A DNA stretch of 64,000 nt, taken from NCBI RefSeq assembly GCF_043641665.1, contig NC_092197.1, positions 14,576,148 to 14,640,147 of the forward strand, in the 5' to 3' direction. This DNA comes from Enoplosus armatus (lineage: Eukaryota > Chordata > Actinopteri > Centrarchiformes > Enoplosidae). Shown here piece after piece: positions 12,361 through 24,799 of the stretch; positions within the stretch are counted from its first letter, which is position 1, and each line of letters opens with the position of its first letter. A model generated the notes under the pieces. The model searched no databases. It worked only from the letters and a program-made list of their open reading frames with translations, and had not been told where the DNA came from. Position numbers and translations under genes: made by a program.

Positions 12361-14189
12361 TTCTTGTACGGTGGAAAGCACAAGTTAAACGCTATCATAA
12401 AGCTCAAAATGAGATTTTCATCCCAGAACTTCTTGGGTAGGACGGCAAGCTGAGCCCAGTATGTCAGCCGACACCAGCAGGTGTCTGAACCTCCTGTTAC
12501 AGAAAGTCGGGGAAACAGTGAAGCTGACGGCATTGAATATGGCAGTCTGTCTATGATGGAACCATTGTCTCAAAACAGTGAGTTATAAAAGCTGCAAATC
12601 AATTCAGTTTGGGAGAGTTGGATATTACTTTTTAGACACATTGAAATGTTTGTCATTTTAGAACACACGCTGCTCTGCAGAAGTTGGCGGTTTTAGACAT
12701 TCTGGACAGGAAAAAGTACTTAGACTATTTCAATAATCAGGAATCAAACCAGGAACTGATGTTTAAAAGAATATAAAAACATACAAATAACACCTGGGGG
12801 TTACTATTTGTAGAGATACCTGTTTAATGACTTCAATGAGCTGGGATTATTTCTCTTCTCCCTACACTGATTGACTTCCCAAGACTCATAACTTGCTTAT
12901 GCTGGTGTAGCCAGCAGTGAAAATTTCCCTCCTGAGCCACCATAGGGCTAGACGGGTTGTTAGACACTGGTGCCTGGTGGTGATTAGTAGTATTAATCGA
13001 TCCTGTGAATTGACCACATTTTCCTTTGTTTTCTGTGATCCTGTATGAGTACTGCAGGTGAAGTGGTGCAAGAGGCCATGCTATGACTGGGTTGGCAGTC
13101 ATAGGTTTCCCTCACCTGCACTTCACAGCTCCATAATTGTGTGTGTGGTTATTTTGCCCATCTTTTCACACATTCCATCCTTTCTTCTGTGTTTGCAGTG
13201 TATAGGGCATGGGCACATGTGTGGGGTTAGGAACCTATCCCTGTACGAATTTTCCTTCTCTAACCAAACGGCTAATGCTCCTTAATTACCACGCAGTTTG
13301 TTTTCATTGTGTAATTGATATATACAAACCACAAGCTACGATTAGTTAGGCTTCACTGCGTAGAAAATGAGGAAAAAGGTTTATAAAGTTTATTAATGAG
13401 AAGCCGAAGTGTAGATGGTCGATAAATTAGCTGAATTGGGAGTTAGAAGACGCGAGGAGAGGCTGTAGCAGAGTGAAAGGTCACATGAGCCTGGCCTGGT
13501 CTCATTGTTGTAATTCAATAAACTAGTAATCTTTATAAATCTGCACTCTCAGCGCTTGTTCTGCGACCATGAAGAACACAGCATGTTCTTTTGTAGTGCC
13601 TTCTGCCATCAATGATTTCAATTGTGCTTTCTTCTCTCTCTGCCTGCTTTAAAGTCACTGGCGCGTGCATATCATTTGGCTGCACAAGACTGACATCATT
13701 AGTCAGAAGTCACAAGTTAGTTTAGTGAAACTGATCTAATGCCGACCATGGAGTCATGCTTAATGAAGTGAGACTAAACAGTAAGTCTTGCTTAGCCTCA
13801 GCGAACTCTACACTGACAGCTGCTTGACCCAAGGCACTGAAATAAAGCTCTTCATGACTTTATAACTTGGAATGATAACGGTATCCTGGACAGAAGGAAG
13901 ACTTTGCCAAGCTTTGATAATTATAAGGTGTGTGTTGCCAGGCTTCTGCACATAGAAATCATGGTCCATTAGGAAACACCTGCAGAATTGTAACAATACT
14001 GTTTCTGGCACACCGCAGATCTTTGTTACATGCTGTACGAGTCAACTACAACATCTGTAGAAATTAAAAGTTAATATTGTAAGACAAAAAAAGTTCAAAA
14101 TCATTTTTTTTGTCTGATGAAGTTGTTGTTTTTCCGAGGGATGAGGCAGACCTGACCCATGTGCTAATGTCTAAAACAGCTTTCAACTT
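12361..14189. other. Gene-free flank
   Basis: Nothing beyond AT-rich single-copy-looking sequence could be recognised; short open frames lack splice sites and motifs. Confidence 0.5.
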
Positions 14190-14460
14190 TAACTTTAAAA
14201 CCTCTCTCTCTCACATCTCTCCTATCTCCATTTCGCTCACTTCCTCTTCGTGACTCACCTTCCCCCTCTCTTCTCTCCCGCTCTTCCTTTCCTCCTCCTG
14301 ATCCTCCTTTTCTTCTGTTTCTCCCTGTTTCTCCACGGTTTCCCTCCGTGAGTCTCTCTTCTCTCTCTTCCTGTACTTTCTCTCTCCCCCTGAGTCTTTC
14401 CCCTCTCTCTCTCTCTGCTCTCTCTTCCTCCCTTAACCCCCCCCCTCTCCCCCACCCACC
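14190..14460. repeat. Pyrimidine-rich tract on + strand
   Basis: CT-rich run with (CT)n stretches and short C runs near 14440; its complement gives a spurious Arg/Glu/Gly-rich frame. Confidence 0.75.
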
Positions 14461-15984
14461 CTATAGGGATAGAGACTCAGTAGAATTACCATCCTCTTGA
14501 TCTATAATTACCACACAACTCTCTCTACCCCTGGCTCTCTTTCTCCTTGCTTGCTTGCCAGCCAGTCTCGGAGTGTACACAGGATACATACATCATCATT
14601 GAAACACCTTTTTTTCCGATAACAGCCTCGTCCTGTGAATAAATATAAGAATCATTGAGATGTTGGAAGGAGGATGTTGAACGCATACTGTATAACAAAT
14701 GCATGATAGCATGACCTATATATTGGATGAGCCATTAAGAAAACATGGAAAACAGGACGTCTAGTACCACGTCTTGTCCCCTTGATGACAGGTGATGCAC
14801 TCAATACAAGGGATCGTTGAGAATCATAGACATTATAAAATAGCAGCTGTGAATAGGAATACTAATTGATGCAAATGTATTCTTCTGTCTCAGGTGTCTT
14901 TTTTTGTCAGTATCTTTCCTTGTTTTTTGGATAACAGCTAATAAATGTTTGACTGATACACAAGATCTTTTCTCTTGCATGCCAGCTTGTTATCTAATCA
15001 CTGTATAGTCAGCGGATGACCTCCTCAGGTGTGCAAAGCATACATTTGACAGCTGTGGTGTCATAAAGTCATATAGTTTTTGGATAAGTGTGCATTTTTT
15101 GCTGAAATTGAAACACTGAAACCTCCACTTGTGCATCTTTGGCTAAATTTGCACTGCTTAGAGTGCATCTTCTTCAGTTTTGATTTTTCTTCAACTCACA
15201 CCTTAATCTCCGACCGAACTGTCGGCAATCAAGTTGCATTGTGGGAAATTGTAGGTACCAGGTTTGGACAAGGAGGAAGAAGGTGTGGAATCTCTGGTTC
15301 TGCTAGATTGATTTTGATTTTGATTTTTTTTTTAGCTGTCTATTATGAGTCTGACAGTGTTGGACTGCATGAGTGCAATGCTGCTTAATGCATTCTGTAG
15401 GAATATGTTTTAGCCTTTTCCACACAATGGCAAAATAGACAACATCATAAAAGTACAGTGTTCACAAATAGTAGCCCAGTATCCTTACATCCATATTGAA
15501 TGATTCCACACCTTAAAATGTATGTGCAACGCCAATGTTCAGTTTTGAATGCAGTCAGTGGTGTGCCCTTTTTGTAACGAGGCAGAATGTAAGGATAGAG
15601 GTCGGGGCTGTGGATGGACGAAGTGCGTTAGGCTGTGATTTGTTTGTATCATGTCTCAGACCTGCGATTAACATTTGCCTTTTTATCAACCGTAATCACA
15701 ATCTTTCCCTGACCTTTACGTCATACTTCTTCTACCATGTGCAGATGTTGTTGATATTGCAGCAAGAATTTTAAATATGTTGGCACTGGATGTAAAAAAA
15801 AAAAAAACATTGTCATTGAATGTGTAACACTGGGTTTTGCAGATTCAGGAAGAACAACAAAATGTTTTTCATCATACGGTTATTTTAATGTCTTCTCTTG
15901 CAGGATTAAAAAAGACTCAAAAGACAGATCACTACTCAAACTAAAGGCAGGAAGTCAAGAAGAACAAGCCACTTAATGACACAT
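14461..15984. other. Gene-free flank
   Basis: No gene or repeat family recognised; an A-run lies near 15795-15807. Confidence 0.5.
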
Positions 15985-16165
15985 TTAGTAAATGGATTGC
16001 GTTTATAGAACACTTTTATCCAAAGCACTTAACAATGTATCTCTCATTTAACCACTCACACACCAATAGCAGGAAGCTACCATCCAAGGTGTGGGCCTAA
16101 ACAATGGGCTGACAATTCTGTGATGAGTGGACAACCTGCTCTACCCGCTGAGCCTCATCTTTTTT
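15985..16165 (+). mobile_element. Dispersed teleost 'ATAGCGC...AAAGCGCTTTACA' repeat, decayed copy
   Basis: The order agtaaatggattgcgtttatagaacac, ccaaagcacttaacaatg, accactcacacaccaatag and gacaacctgctctaccc matches, in decayed form, the same family as the better copy at 48495-48710. No coding content. Confidence 0.6.
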
Positions 16166-16449
16166 AGTTCATTAAATATGTTCGCCAACAGAGAACAACA
16201 CAAGAAGGTGGATGACTTCTTCACCAGTCAGTCTTTTAAGAATGGTAGACCGAGCAGCAAAGAGTGTAAAACATGACTTGTAATCTGGAACACTTGTCAT
16301 CTACTGATGATTTTGGAAGACTGCATACGATTGTTTACTGATTTATGTGATTATTGTGATTAAATGTATAAGATAGTGGCCAAGATAATGAGGTTTGTCT
16401 GACATAATACTTTTTCAATGCAGCGGATTTTTTAATACAGTTTTAACGG

Positions 16450-16660
16450 ACTACAAAAGTAATAAAATCAGTCAGTCAGTCTTTTGTATGATGAAATCAA
16501 TAACGCAGTGTGAGGCAGTGACCCAGTATACTTGGCTATGGCAGATTTGGGACCACAGTGGCTGCCTGTTTTCAACTAGCGTGTTGCTTAATAAAAGGAG
16601 TCAGTCAGTCAGTCAGTTGTTTAACTATGATGAAATTAATAAGGCAGTAGATGAGGCAGT
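16450..16660 (+). repeat. Local tandem duplication, about 139 bp apart, with GTCA microsatellite
   Basis: Two units share the order taataaaa, gtcagtcagtc, atgatgaaat(c/t)aataa(c/g)gcag, gaggcagtga. The motif atgatgaaat begins at 16488 and again at 16627, giving a 139-bp offset. The GTCA run grew from about 2.5 to 4.5 units between the copies. Confidence 0.8.
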
Positions 16661-16789
16661 GAGGGTAAACACAGTTTGTAACCTACACTTCTATTCTCCT
16701 CAACATCTATTATTCATCGGCCAAGATGATTCTTTCATGAGGCAAGCTAGTTGCACATAATTCATAACGCAGGCTGTGGAAACTAGGAC

Positions 16790-17160
16790 AGAGTGAGATA
16801 CAGGCAGAGAGGGGGAAGGGGAAGAGGAGGAGGAGGAAGGATGAGAGGGCTGAGTGAGAAAGAGGGTGACGAAAAGGATGAAGACAGAGAGGGTGTCAGT
16901 ATGAGGAGGTGAGAGGAAAGAAGAGGAGAGAGGCAACAGGATTTGGGTTTACAGAAATGCAATTGAATGAGGGGGAACATGCTGCAGAGTCTGTTCAAGT
17001 TCACCGCGGAGAGAGAGAGAGAGAGACAAAAAGATGGAAATTGGGAGATTAAAGGCATGAGAAAGAGATGGAGGAGAGAGCACTGGAAAATATAGGAGAG
17101 GAAGAGAAGTAGAGATGGTGGGAAAAGAGAGAGAAAGCTTAAAACAGGGGAGGGGGGTTG
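16790..17160. repeat. Purine-rich tract on + strand
   Basis: About 370 bases dominated by A and G, including (GA)n runs near 17010. Complement-strand frames here are Ser/Pro/Leu-rich artefacts. Confidence 0.75.
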
Positions 17161-17703
17161 CGTCTAGCTGATGTGATAGACATCTCTATCAGGCGGAGGG
17201 GGGAGGAGTCTGCGGTAAAGAGAGAAGTTTATCATTGGTCCTTTGTTTTACCAAAGCAAGAGGAGAATGCGTTTGTTCAAGCTTAACTGTGCTGCCTGTT
17301 AGGGAGACAAATGCTTCCCCTGCATATTTTTTTTCCCACAGAATCTACAGCTGTAGTGAGAAGAATCCATCTTAGCAACGAAAGCTCTATTATCACTCTT
17401 AAACTGGTATCAGACTTTTGAAGGGAAATTCTCCTCAAAGCAAGTGTATTTCATGTTTCCTTCCGAAAAGTTGCTTGCAAGGCTTGTTTCAAAATATCTT
17501 TTTGGTGCGAAGCAGTTCACTCCACTTGCACCTGTGAGTAATGCTGCCGAAACGTGGAAGAAAGAGGAGAGGCAATGTAAATGAGGAGAGAGACAGGTGT
17601 AATTCTCTGGTTGGAGAGGTGAGATGTGGAGACAAAAGTCTGGACTACTTCTCTTTGGTCTGGTGCTGGGAGCGGAAAGATCAGAATTCAAACATCATTC
17701 AGC

Positions 17704-17705
<2 letters not shown>

Positions 17706-17746
<41 letters not shown>

Positions 17747-17785
17747 AGGGAGAGGGAGAGAAAGAGAGAGAGAGAGAGAGAGAGA
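17706..17785. repeat. Compound (GT)n-(GA)n microsatellite
   Basis: About 18 TG units followed directly by a GA-rich run, an 80-base compound repeat. Confidence 0.95.
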
Positions 17786-17942
17786 TCACAGAGAGAGTGT
17801 GCACTCTCTCCCCTGCTATATAGCTTTGGGCCATGTACACAGCAGAAAGTCACGACCCCAAAGTACAGTACATGGTCTGAATTCCAATGACTTCTTGACT
17901 GAGATAGAGCATGTGTGAGCGTGCGTGTGTGTGTCTTAGTCC

Positions 17943-17967
17943 GTGTGTGTGTGTGTGTGTGTGTGTG
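17943..17967. repeat. (GT)12 microsatellite
   Basis: GT run visible directly. Confidence 0.93.
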
Positions 17968-19441
17968 GCTAGGAGGATGGGTGGGTTTTAGCGTATGGGG
18001 GACAGTATTCCTTTGGGTGCTGACAGCAGAAAAATAGAACGCTGAATTGTGACAATGACACACTACCCTGGTACACACACAAACACATGTGCATGCACAC
18101 ACACACAAACACACACAGCAACCCCCCGTGGAAGAGGTGCGAGTGTAGGGCAGGGCAAGGTGACCACAAATAGAGTTGGAACAAGGCTAAGCATCTTGGC
18201 AACTGCTTCCATGTGGACAGGCCAGTATGCTGCAAAACAACGGGTACTGATGGAGACATCTGTGTGTCAAATATGACACTCGACCTTGAATAGCAAAACC
18301 ACACTGCAATAATGACTAAATTAAGTAAAAAAGTACTCAAACAAACATTTTGTCCTGTTGTTGGACATGGTTGTACAGGAACAACGCACTGCTGCAAAAA
18401 TGATGGCATTTTGACGCCCATCAGCTCATGCTTTGAATCACATCCTGTATGTCAAGATTAGTATATAGCATGAACTGTACATACATATGTACCCTATCGG
18501 CTCCATGGTTCTGTCTTCTGTCTGACGTAAGTGTCAAAAGCAATCAAAAGTCAAAAGTAGTCGTGGCAGTGCCGTTTTTGCCATACCCATTCTGGAAAAC
18601 AAAGTGGTTTCTTTTTTTATGTACAGAATTGAAAATATACTTGTACACATACAGTAGTCGTACATGAACAACTTGTTTTTCTATTTGTTTCTGTGACCTT
18701 ATGCATTTATGAAATGCATAGTCATTACATCATGGTTTAGCTTTTCCTCACTTAGATCCATTACATCATTTATTTTGTGTTTTTCAGCTCACCAAGATTT
18801 GCTTAGTAAGAGTCCATGGCGTTATAATCCCATGAGCACTTTTCTGTGGTTTGCAAAAGCTTCCTGATTGATCCTGGTTTATATTTCAGTTTTCTCCTCT
18901 CTCCATCTCTTTTTTGTTTTATTTGTGTAAATGTGTGTGCGTCTGTGTACATGTATATGTTCTCTATTCTATGCCCAGTCTTGCGATCCGTATTTTGAAG
19001 GCACGCATATAGCATGCACATATCTGCACTTATGTGGTAAGTAATACGCAGGAACTGCTTCAGTCCGCATTTGAACATTTCTGTTTCTCTCCAGCTGTTT
19101 ATAATAATGTGTGTCTGACATACAGTGAAGCACTTAAGGAAAGAGCACCGTGTTAGTCTCTCATATTACAGTGTAAGTTTCATGTAACAGTCCTCAAAGT
19201 AAGCAGTTCTCAGACTGTCTGATGCCTCTCTGAATGCTAATGCCATTACAGTACAGCAAAAAAGAATCACTGTGATCAATATGCCTACTAGGCAGTTAAA
19301 TGATCTTTGGAGCATACAGTAAATTGGAAAAAAAATTATGATATGGATTTTAATATGTAGAAAATCTGTAGCAATTGTAGTTTTCTTAAAATGAGTGAGG
19401 GTATCTTCCAGAGGGGGGATATGAGACCATCCTTCCAGTCA

Positions 19442-19476
19442 GTGACATTGTTGGCATATATTGCCAACAATGTCAC
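19442..19476. repeat. Perfect hairpin, 15-bp arms, 5-nt loop
   Basis: The arm gtgacattgttggca (19442-19456) is exactly reverse-complemented by 19462-19476, separated by tatat. Pairing stops at both ends with A-A mismatches, so this is an isolated stem of 15 bp. There is no T run after it and it is not in a bacterial context, so it is not a terminator; it does not belong to any repeat family I recognise. Confidence 0.95.
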
Positions 19477-20736
19477 AAAATCTGAAAACTTACTGAGATT
19501 AACCATTATATGGTGTCTATCTATCACAAAATGTTGTGTACATTTACTGTTGTTCACAGACAGTTGATTTAATATTATTGTTGATAAAATTCCACATCTC
19601 ATTTACATTCAAATCACTATGTGGGGGATTTTTTAGAAAACTGACCATGATTTTCTGCCTTATTGTTGATTTGATCTGTTAAACTCCTAAATCAACATGA
19701 GCCACACTGACTGGGAGCTCAATAAATAAATAAATTCACAAAAAATGAGCTTACATTACTGTATTTCATCTGCAAGACAGGCAGAGGGGGTCATCGTGGG
19801 TCATGAATTGTTAGAAAGGTCACAGAGAGACAGAGGGCACCAAAGGTCACAAGTAACACTCCCACCTTCACTTGATTTCTCTAATGTCATTTAAGAAGTG
19901 CTGTTTCTTCTGTCGTTTACTTAAAACCCTCGGATTGGCACTCAGCTGAAACTTTAGAGGATCCTCTGGCTACCAGCAGACCCATTTCAAATCAATAGCT
20001 GTAGACACTGCCCCTTTAAAGATCAATAGTGGTACTTAATGGAGTATTTTGGTGAGGTCTTCTTTTAAGTTGGCCTGTCCACCCTTTTGTTTTATTTTGT
20101 AATTTGTCAAGATGTGCAGAGAATAGAGAAATAACAACTCTGGTAGGTGAAAATTATACAAAACTACCAATTATTTATGACAATTAGGACAATTTATGGG
20201 AATTCTAATTGTTTGAGGTTTACATGCATACTATTTTTGCAATACATCCATCTACTTAGCTCACCAGACTTCAGGACAGAATTGTATTTTATTTGACACA
20301 CGAGAAATGTGAATTGCATGGGTTGTAAACTAGAGCTGGCTGCCCTCCAAACGCTGCTGCAGGGTCTGATCCCAGCAGGGCATGTCTTGCACTTAATAGA
20401 CAGTGAGAAAACAGCTTTAATGCAATATGCCACGTCAAAGGGGGGGGGGGGGTCATTCCAATTTCTTTTTAGTTTTGCCGTTGCATCAGTGCAGTCACAC
20501 TTGGACAGGACAAAGAGCTGGTGAACAAAACACTGGCTCGAGTTTCACTTTGTTGCGTTTTAATTAGAGAATGCTATATTTAACCACAAAGGATTCTTGG
20601 CGAAGACCCTTTAGAGGATGTGCTGTAGACTGTCAACCCCCATTCAATATGATTTTGTCCTGAAGAACACCATCGGAGAAGGATTATCCCAGTTTCGCCA
20701 TCATTTTCAGCTGTAATTCTTGCCAAAATGTTGTTG
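19477..20736. other. Gene-free flank
   Basis: AT-rich sequence with a G13 homopolymer near 20440-20452; no gene supported. Confidence 0.5.
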
Positions 20737-21289
20737 TAGGGATGTCCCGATCCTTATAGGGTATCTACCGATACCAAGTCCGATCCAATACTTACATTTA
20801 CAAAATAATGATTAGATATGTGACTCATTGAAATAACTGCTGTAGCCTACTAAATCTTATATATCTTATATATATCTTTTTATCTTTTTTTCTTATACCT
20901 TTTTATGAGCTACTTAATCAAAACACTGGAGGTTTATGAGCTTAAATTATTGATATGATATGAATGAAAGATTAACTGGGAGAATACGACTCCTGCAACT
21001 GATGTGACAAAATCCACTAGAGAGAAGACCTCTCACTCTGTTGGAGTTGTTGGAACTAAAGAAACACTTGTGGCTGTTCAGTGGTGCTACAGAGAGGAGT
21101 TTCACTCAGAAAGTATATTTGATGAGTACAGACACCAGCTCACAGAGAGCACTTTAGTCAGACATCAGACGAGTAATTTTGGTTACGAAAATAATCATAG
21201 AACATTGTTTATTTTAGCCGATACTGATCCATTCAAATATGCACAGATAGGCCCTGGTACCGATTCTTAGGATCGGCACGGGACATCTA
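20737..21289. mobile_element. Non-autonomous DNA transposon with imperfect terminal inverted repeats
   Basis: The left end tagggatgtcccgatcc (20737) is mirrored at the right end by ggatcggcacgggacatcta (ending 21289), an imperfect inverted repeat. Subterminal accgataccaagtccgatcc and gccgatactgatcc match the CCGATACCGAT-rich ends of a known fish repeat family. About 550 bp long with no transposase; the 88-codon frame inside is not recognisable. I found no clear target-site duplication. Confidence 0.7.
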
Positions 21290-22046
21290 ACGCATTTATT
21301 TTTGCATAAACTGACGATCACACTGCAATGAGATGTACAGACGTAATCTGGTTGTGCCTTTAACACACACTGCACTGCTTGCATAGGCATACATGTTCAT
21401 TTATTCATTATAGACTGGGAAACAAGTCAAGTGCCACAACAGTAGGTAACAATCAAAGCTGTATAAGAGACAAAAGACTTATTTTTACCAAAGCATCATG
21501 TTATACTCCTATATATAAACATGTTTTAGCAGTGTTGGGGTTTGATTTCTTGAGCCTCCACCAATCCAAGGACAAGGAAGCAGATTCCAATTGCTATCTA
21601 AGCAATCCATGACAACTTTGAGTGAATCGATTGGTATGGTAGAAAGAAAGATTCCACCGACAAAGCTATCAAAATGTAGACCCGATAATATACATTCCAT
21701 TACTTCCTCATATCACTGCACAGTTGCTTTGAATAATCGCTTTACTCTCACTTTATCCCTGCAGCTATTTAGTGATGGTTTAGAATTCATCTGACAGGTT
21801 GGAGTTTCTACTTGCTGCCTTATCTGCTTGGTTTCTCTGTCTTTGTTGTCTCGCTCTCTCTCTGTTTCCAGTTGTTTTTTCCCTGATCCCTGTGTAGAAG
21901 TAGGTTGACACCCCCTCAGAGAAAACTTCTTGTAGCATTTCAAATGATGACTCAGTCATCAGAAATACCTCTCTTCATCTTTTTGTGCGTCTCAGTGAGG
22001 CATGTGCACTATGTAGTGTGCATGTGTCACTGAGTGCGTGTTAATG

Positions 22047-22050
<4 letters not shown>

Positions 22051-22079
<29 letters not shown>
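22051..22079. repeat. (GT)14 microsatellite
   Basis: GT run visible directly. Confidence 0.95.
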
Positions 22080-22389
22080 CTAAGCACACTAATAATAATT
22101 AGATGTTTCCTGTATCAGGCTGTTTGCAATTTGAAGCACGGGCTCTGCCAAGTGCCCCGGGGGTGTGTGTGTGTGTGCATATGCGTGTGTGTGTCTGTGT
22201 GTGACTCTGGTGGCTCTTTGTTTATATTGGGGTCAAGTGACATCACACTTCCTGTGCACCAGTATTCCCTGTCTGGCACTGTGTTTCTGCTTGTGTGTGT
22301 GTGTGTGTGCATATTAGCATTGGCAGGGTGAGGAGTATGCAAACACAGAGCCCTCACCCTTAATAAAGCTGTCACCAAATCCAGTGACT

Positions 22390-22860
22390 TGTTTTTCTTC
22401 TCCTCTCCATCTCTCTTGCACCACTTCACTGTTTAATTCCTTTATCTCTTCTTTCTCTCTAAATGAGTCATGGAAATGAAATCTGCTTCTTTTCCTCTTT
22501 CTCTGCTCTACATGTCCCCGTCATGTTCTGTCCCATTTTCACCCCTACATCTTTTTTTTTTTAATCTCTTTTGACCCCACAACTATGTTCCTTTTCTTCT
22601 TTATTTCCCGACTTATCCCCCCCCCCCCCCCCATTTTGTTTCTTTTTAGCTCCTGATCTCACTCCCTCGCTTTATCCAATCCATCTCACCCCTTCCTCTC
22701 CACATCATCTTCCTCTATTCTCAGTCATTTTCAGTGTCTTTCATTCCCTTTCTTACTCTTTCTCCTTCTCTCCATTCTCCTCTTTTCATCTCTCTCTTGC
22801 TGTCTCTCCCTCTGCCTGATGCTCTCTCTCTCTCTCTCTCCCTCTCCTCCCTTTAGGAAT
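22390..22860. repeat. Pyrimidine-rich tract on + strand
   Basis: About 470 bases of mainly C and T with a C16 run and a terminal (CT)n stretch near 22822-22850. Confidence 0.75.
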
Positions 22861-24717
22861 GGAGGGATTATGGAGATGAGAATATGTATTGTTAGGAACA
22901 GGGCCTGTCTGTGATCCTCTGGTAAAAAAGTCCAATGCCCCCAACTGTAGAGAGCTGCATCACCAGGATAAACACTATGTGGCTGTCAGATACATACAAA
23001 CACACATTACCCACTATTATGCTGCTGTAAATGTATCCACATACACGAAAAGGCATAGGCACTGACATTCATTCACATATGCAGGTATAGGTATGTATGC
23101 AAGACAAAGCATGCACATACTTAATATACATAATAAGACAGTGAAATACACACTCAAATAGACGTGAAACACATAAACAAACACCTACAAACAAGCACAG
23201 AAACACCTAACAAAGCTGTCATAGTGGCGCAACTAACTAGATGTGGCAACCACCAGGGGGGTTATTATGCCACAGGAGGGGTTTTCTCTCTCTTTTTCTA
23301 TCTCTCTCTCTGCATTTACTCCTTTGAAGTTTTAATTTCCCTCCCCTCATGTTTACTGGTGTGTGTGTGTGTGCTGTATGTGGGAGAGGAAGAGAGGGGG
23401 GCAAACACACAGAAGGATTAAATGTAGTGTGATTCATTTTGTTACCGTTACAGACTGCACTTATGTAATGCAGTATTTTATGATCCAATAAAACGTAGGA
23501 TGTGTCAGGGTATGTATTATATCTGTTTGGATAATGAATGGCACTACGCTGAACATGAATACATAACCTTTGTAATTAGGCATGGGGTCATGCTAAAGGC
23601 CATGGAACTGATTGTGATAATACATGATAAACATACGGTGGGCAGTCCTCCACAACAACATTGAATAGTGAGAAGAAAAAGAACTTCAGAGTGAAGCTAT
23701 ACAACAAGCTAGGGGTGTAACAGAGAGTTACTATCTGTATCTGTTGTCTGTTTATTATGTGTGGTTTATACCAGACATTGTTCAAAATTGTTGAAAAACT
23801 CACTGGGCCTATTTGCATGCACTTTTGAGACAGTCCCTAACTTCAGCTTGTCAGTTCCTATCTATCGCCAAGTCACCGAGGAGATAGGCGTCAATATCAG
23901 ATTAGGAGATGAAGAAATACATCAGTCAGCTTTATCCTCCACTGCAAAACTAATCTGGTGAAAACTGATGAGAAGTTATTGAGCATTAACCTAATGTCTT
24001 GTTTACATTTTGACACATCTGAATCATGACACAACAGGAGACAAAAAAAAGTCTGAATATGATGATTATGAGACAAGGTCTGAAGTTATAAAATGGGCCT
24101 TTTTTTAAATAATTTCAGATTTGTGGACGTCCATCTTCCATGATTGGTAATCAATCATTTAAGCTCAACTGCCTCAAGATTTGCATATTTTAGAGTCATA
24201 CAATACAAAATATACAAATATATTTTTGTTGTATTTCTTTAAGGTACATTGTAAGACACCCAGCAACTACAACTTGTACATCCACATTTCATTTAACAAC
24301 CAGCCGATTTGGATTTAGACAATAATGATGGGTTATTGTTATTGACCACATTGATTGTCATGGTTTATGATATCAATTAAAGGTCCCTTACTTGTCCAAC
24401 AACTCTTTGTGTTACAGGAACAGCACAGAAGATTGGTTTCCGCATAATAGACTAGTTTTACGATAGCATTTTGTGGTTGCAGTGCAGAACACATTTGTCA
24501 CGGAAGACAACATCAGATGGTCCAAGCTGCTATGTGAATTGTTGATGAGGCATTTAATCCTCTTCTTTTCTCTTCTTGTCAGAATGTAGGAAGTCAATTC
24601 CATTGGTTAACATAGGGTCTATAATGGAGTCTGACATGCTCGGAGTGTTTATTTCATCTCTCATCTGTCCAGTGTATGCTGGTATACACTCCAGACCAAT
24701 CCAGCATGAACCCTGAG

Positions 24718-24762
24718 TGGGTCCATCAATCCGTCCATTTTCTATACCGCTTATCCTGTTGA

Positions 24763-24797
<35 letters not shown>
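24718..24797 (-). mobile_element. Retroelement-tail fragment joined to (AC)n
   Basis: ccgtccattttctataccgcttatcctgttgagg is the complement of the widespread fish tail ...gataagcggtatagaaaatggatgg, directly followed by an (AC)n run at 24764-24797. It lies opposite in orientation to the longer copy at 29748-29862. Confidence 0.65.

Positions 24798-24799
<2 letters not shown>

Larger units (their letters stand above)
17161..19441. other. Gene-free flank with GT/CA clusters
   Basis: Includes the composite GT-GA microsatellite at 17706-17785, GT at 17943-17967 and an interrupted CA-rich patch at 18062-18117. Frames of 139-150 codons on the - strand read through these repeats and are not supported as genes. 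Confidence 0.55.
21290..24717. other. Gene-free flank with simple repeats
   Basis: Holds (GT)n at 22051-22079, further GT clusters near 22165-22310, a pyrimidine-rich tract at 22390-22860 with a C16 run at 22617-22632, and AT-rich unique sequence. No exon recognised. Confidence 0.5.

Noticed and set aside
16395..16760. 121-codon + strand frame
   Set aside because: Explained by the 139-bp tandem duplication and GTCA repeat.
17695..18421. Two overlapping - strand frames of 139 and 150 codons
   Set aside because: They read through GT/CA repeats (Cys-Val and Thr-His runs), with no splice sites or recognisable protein.
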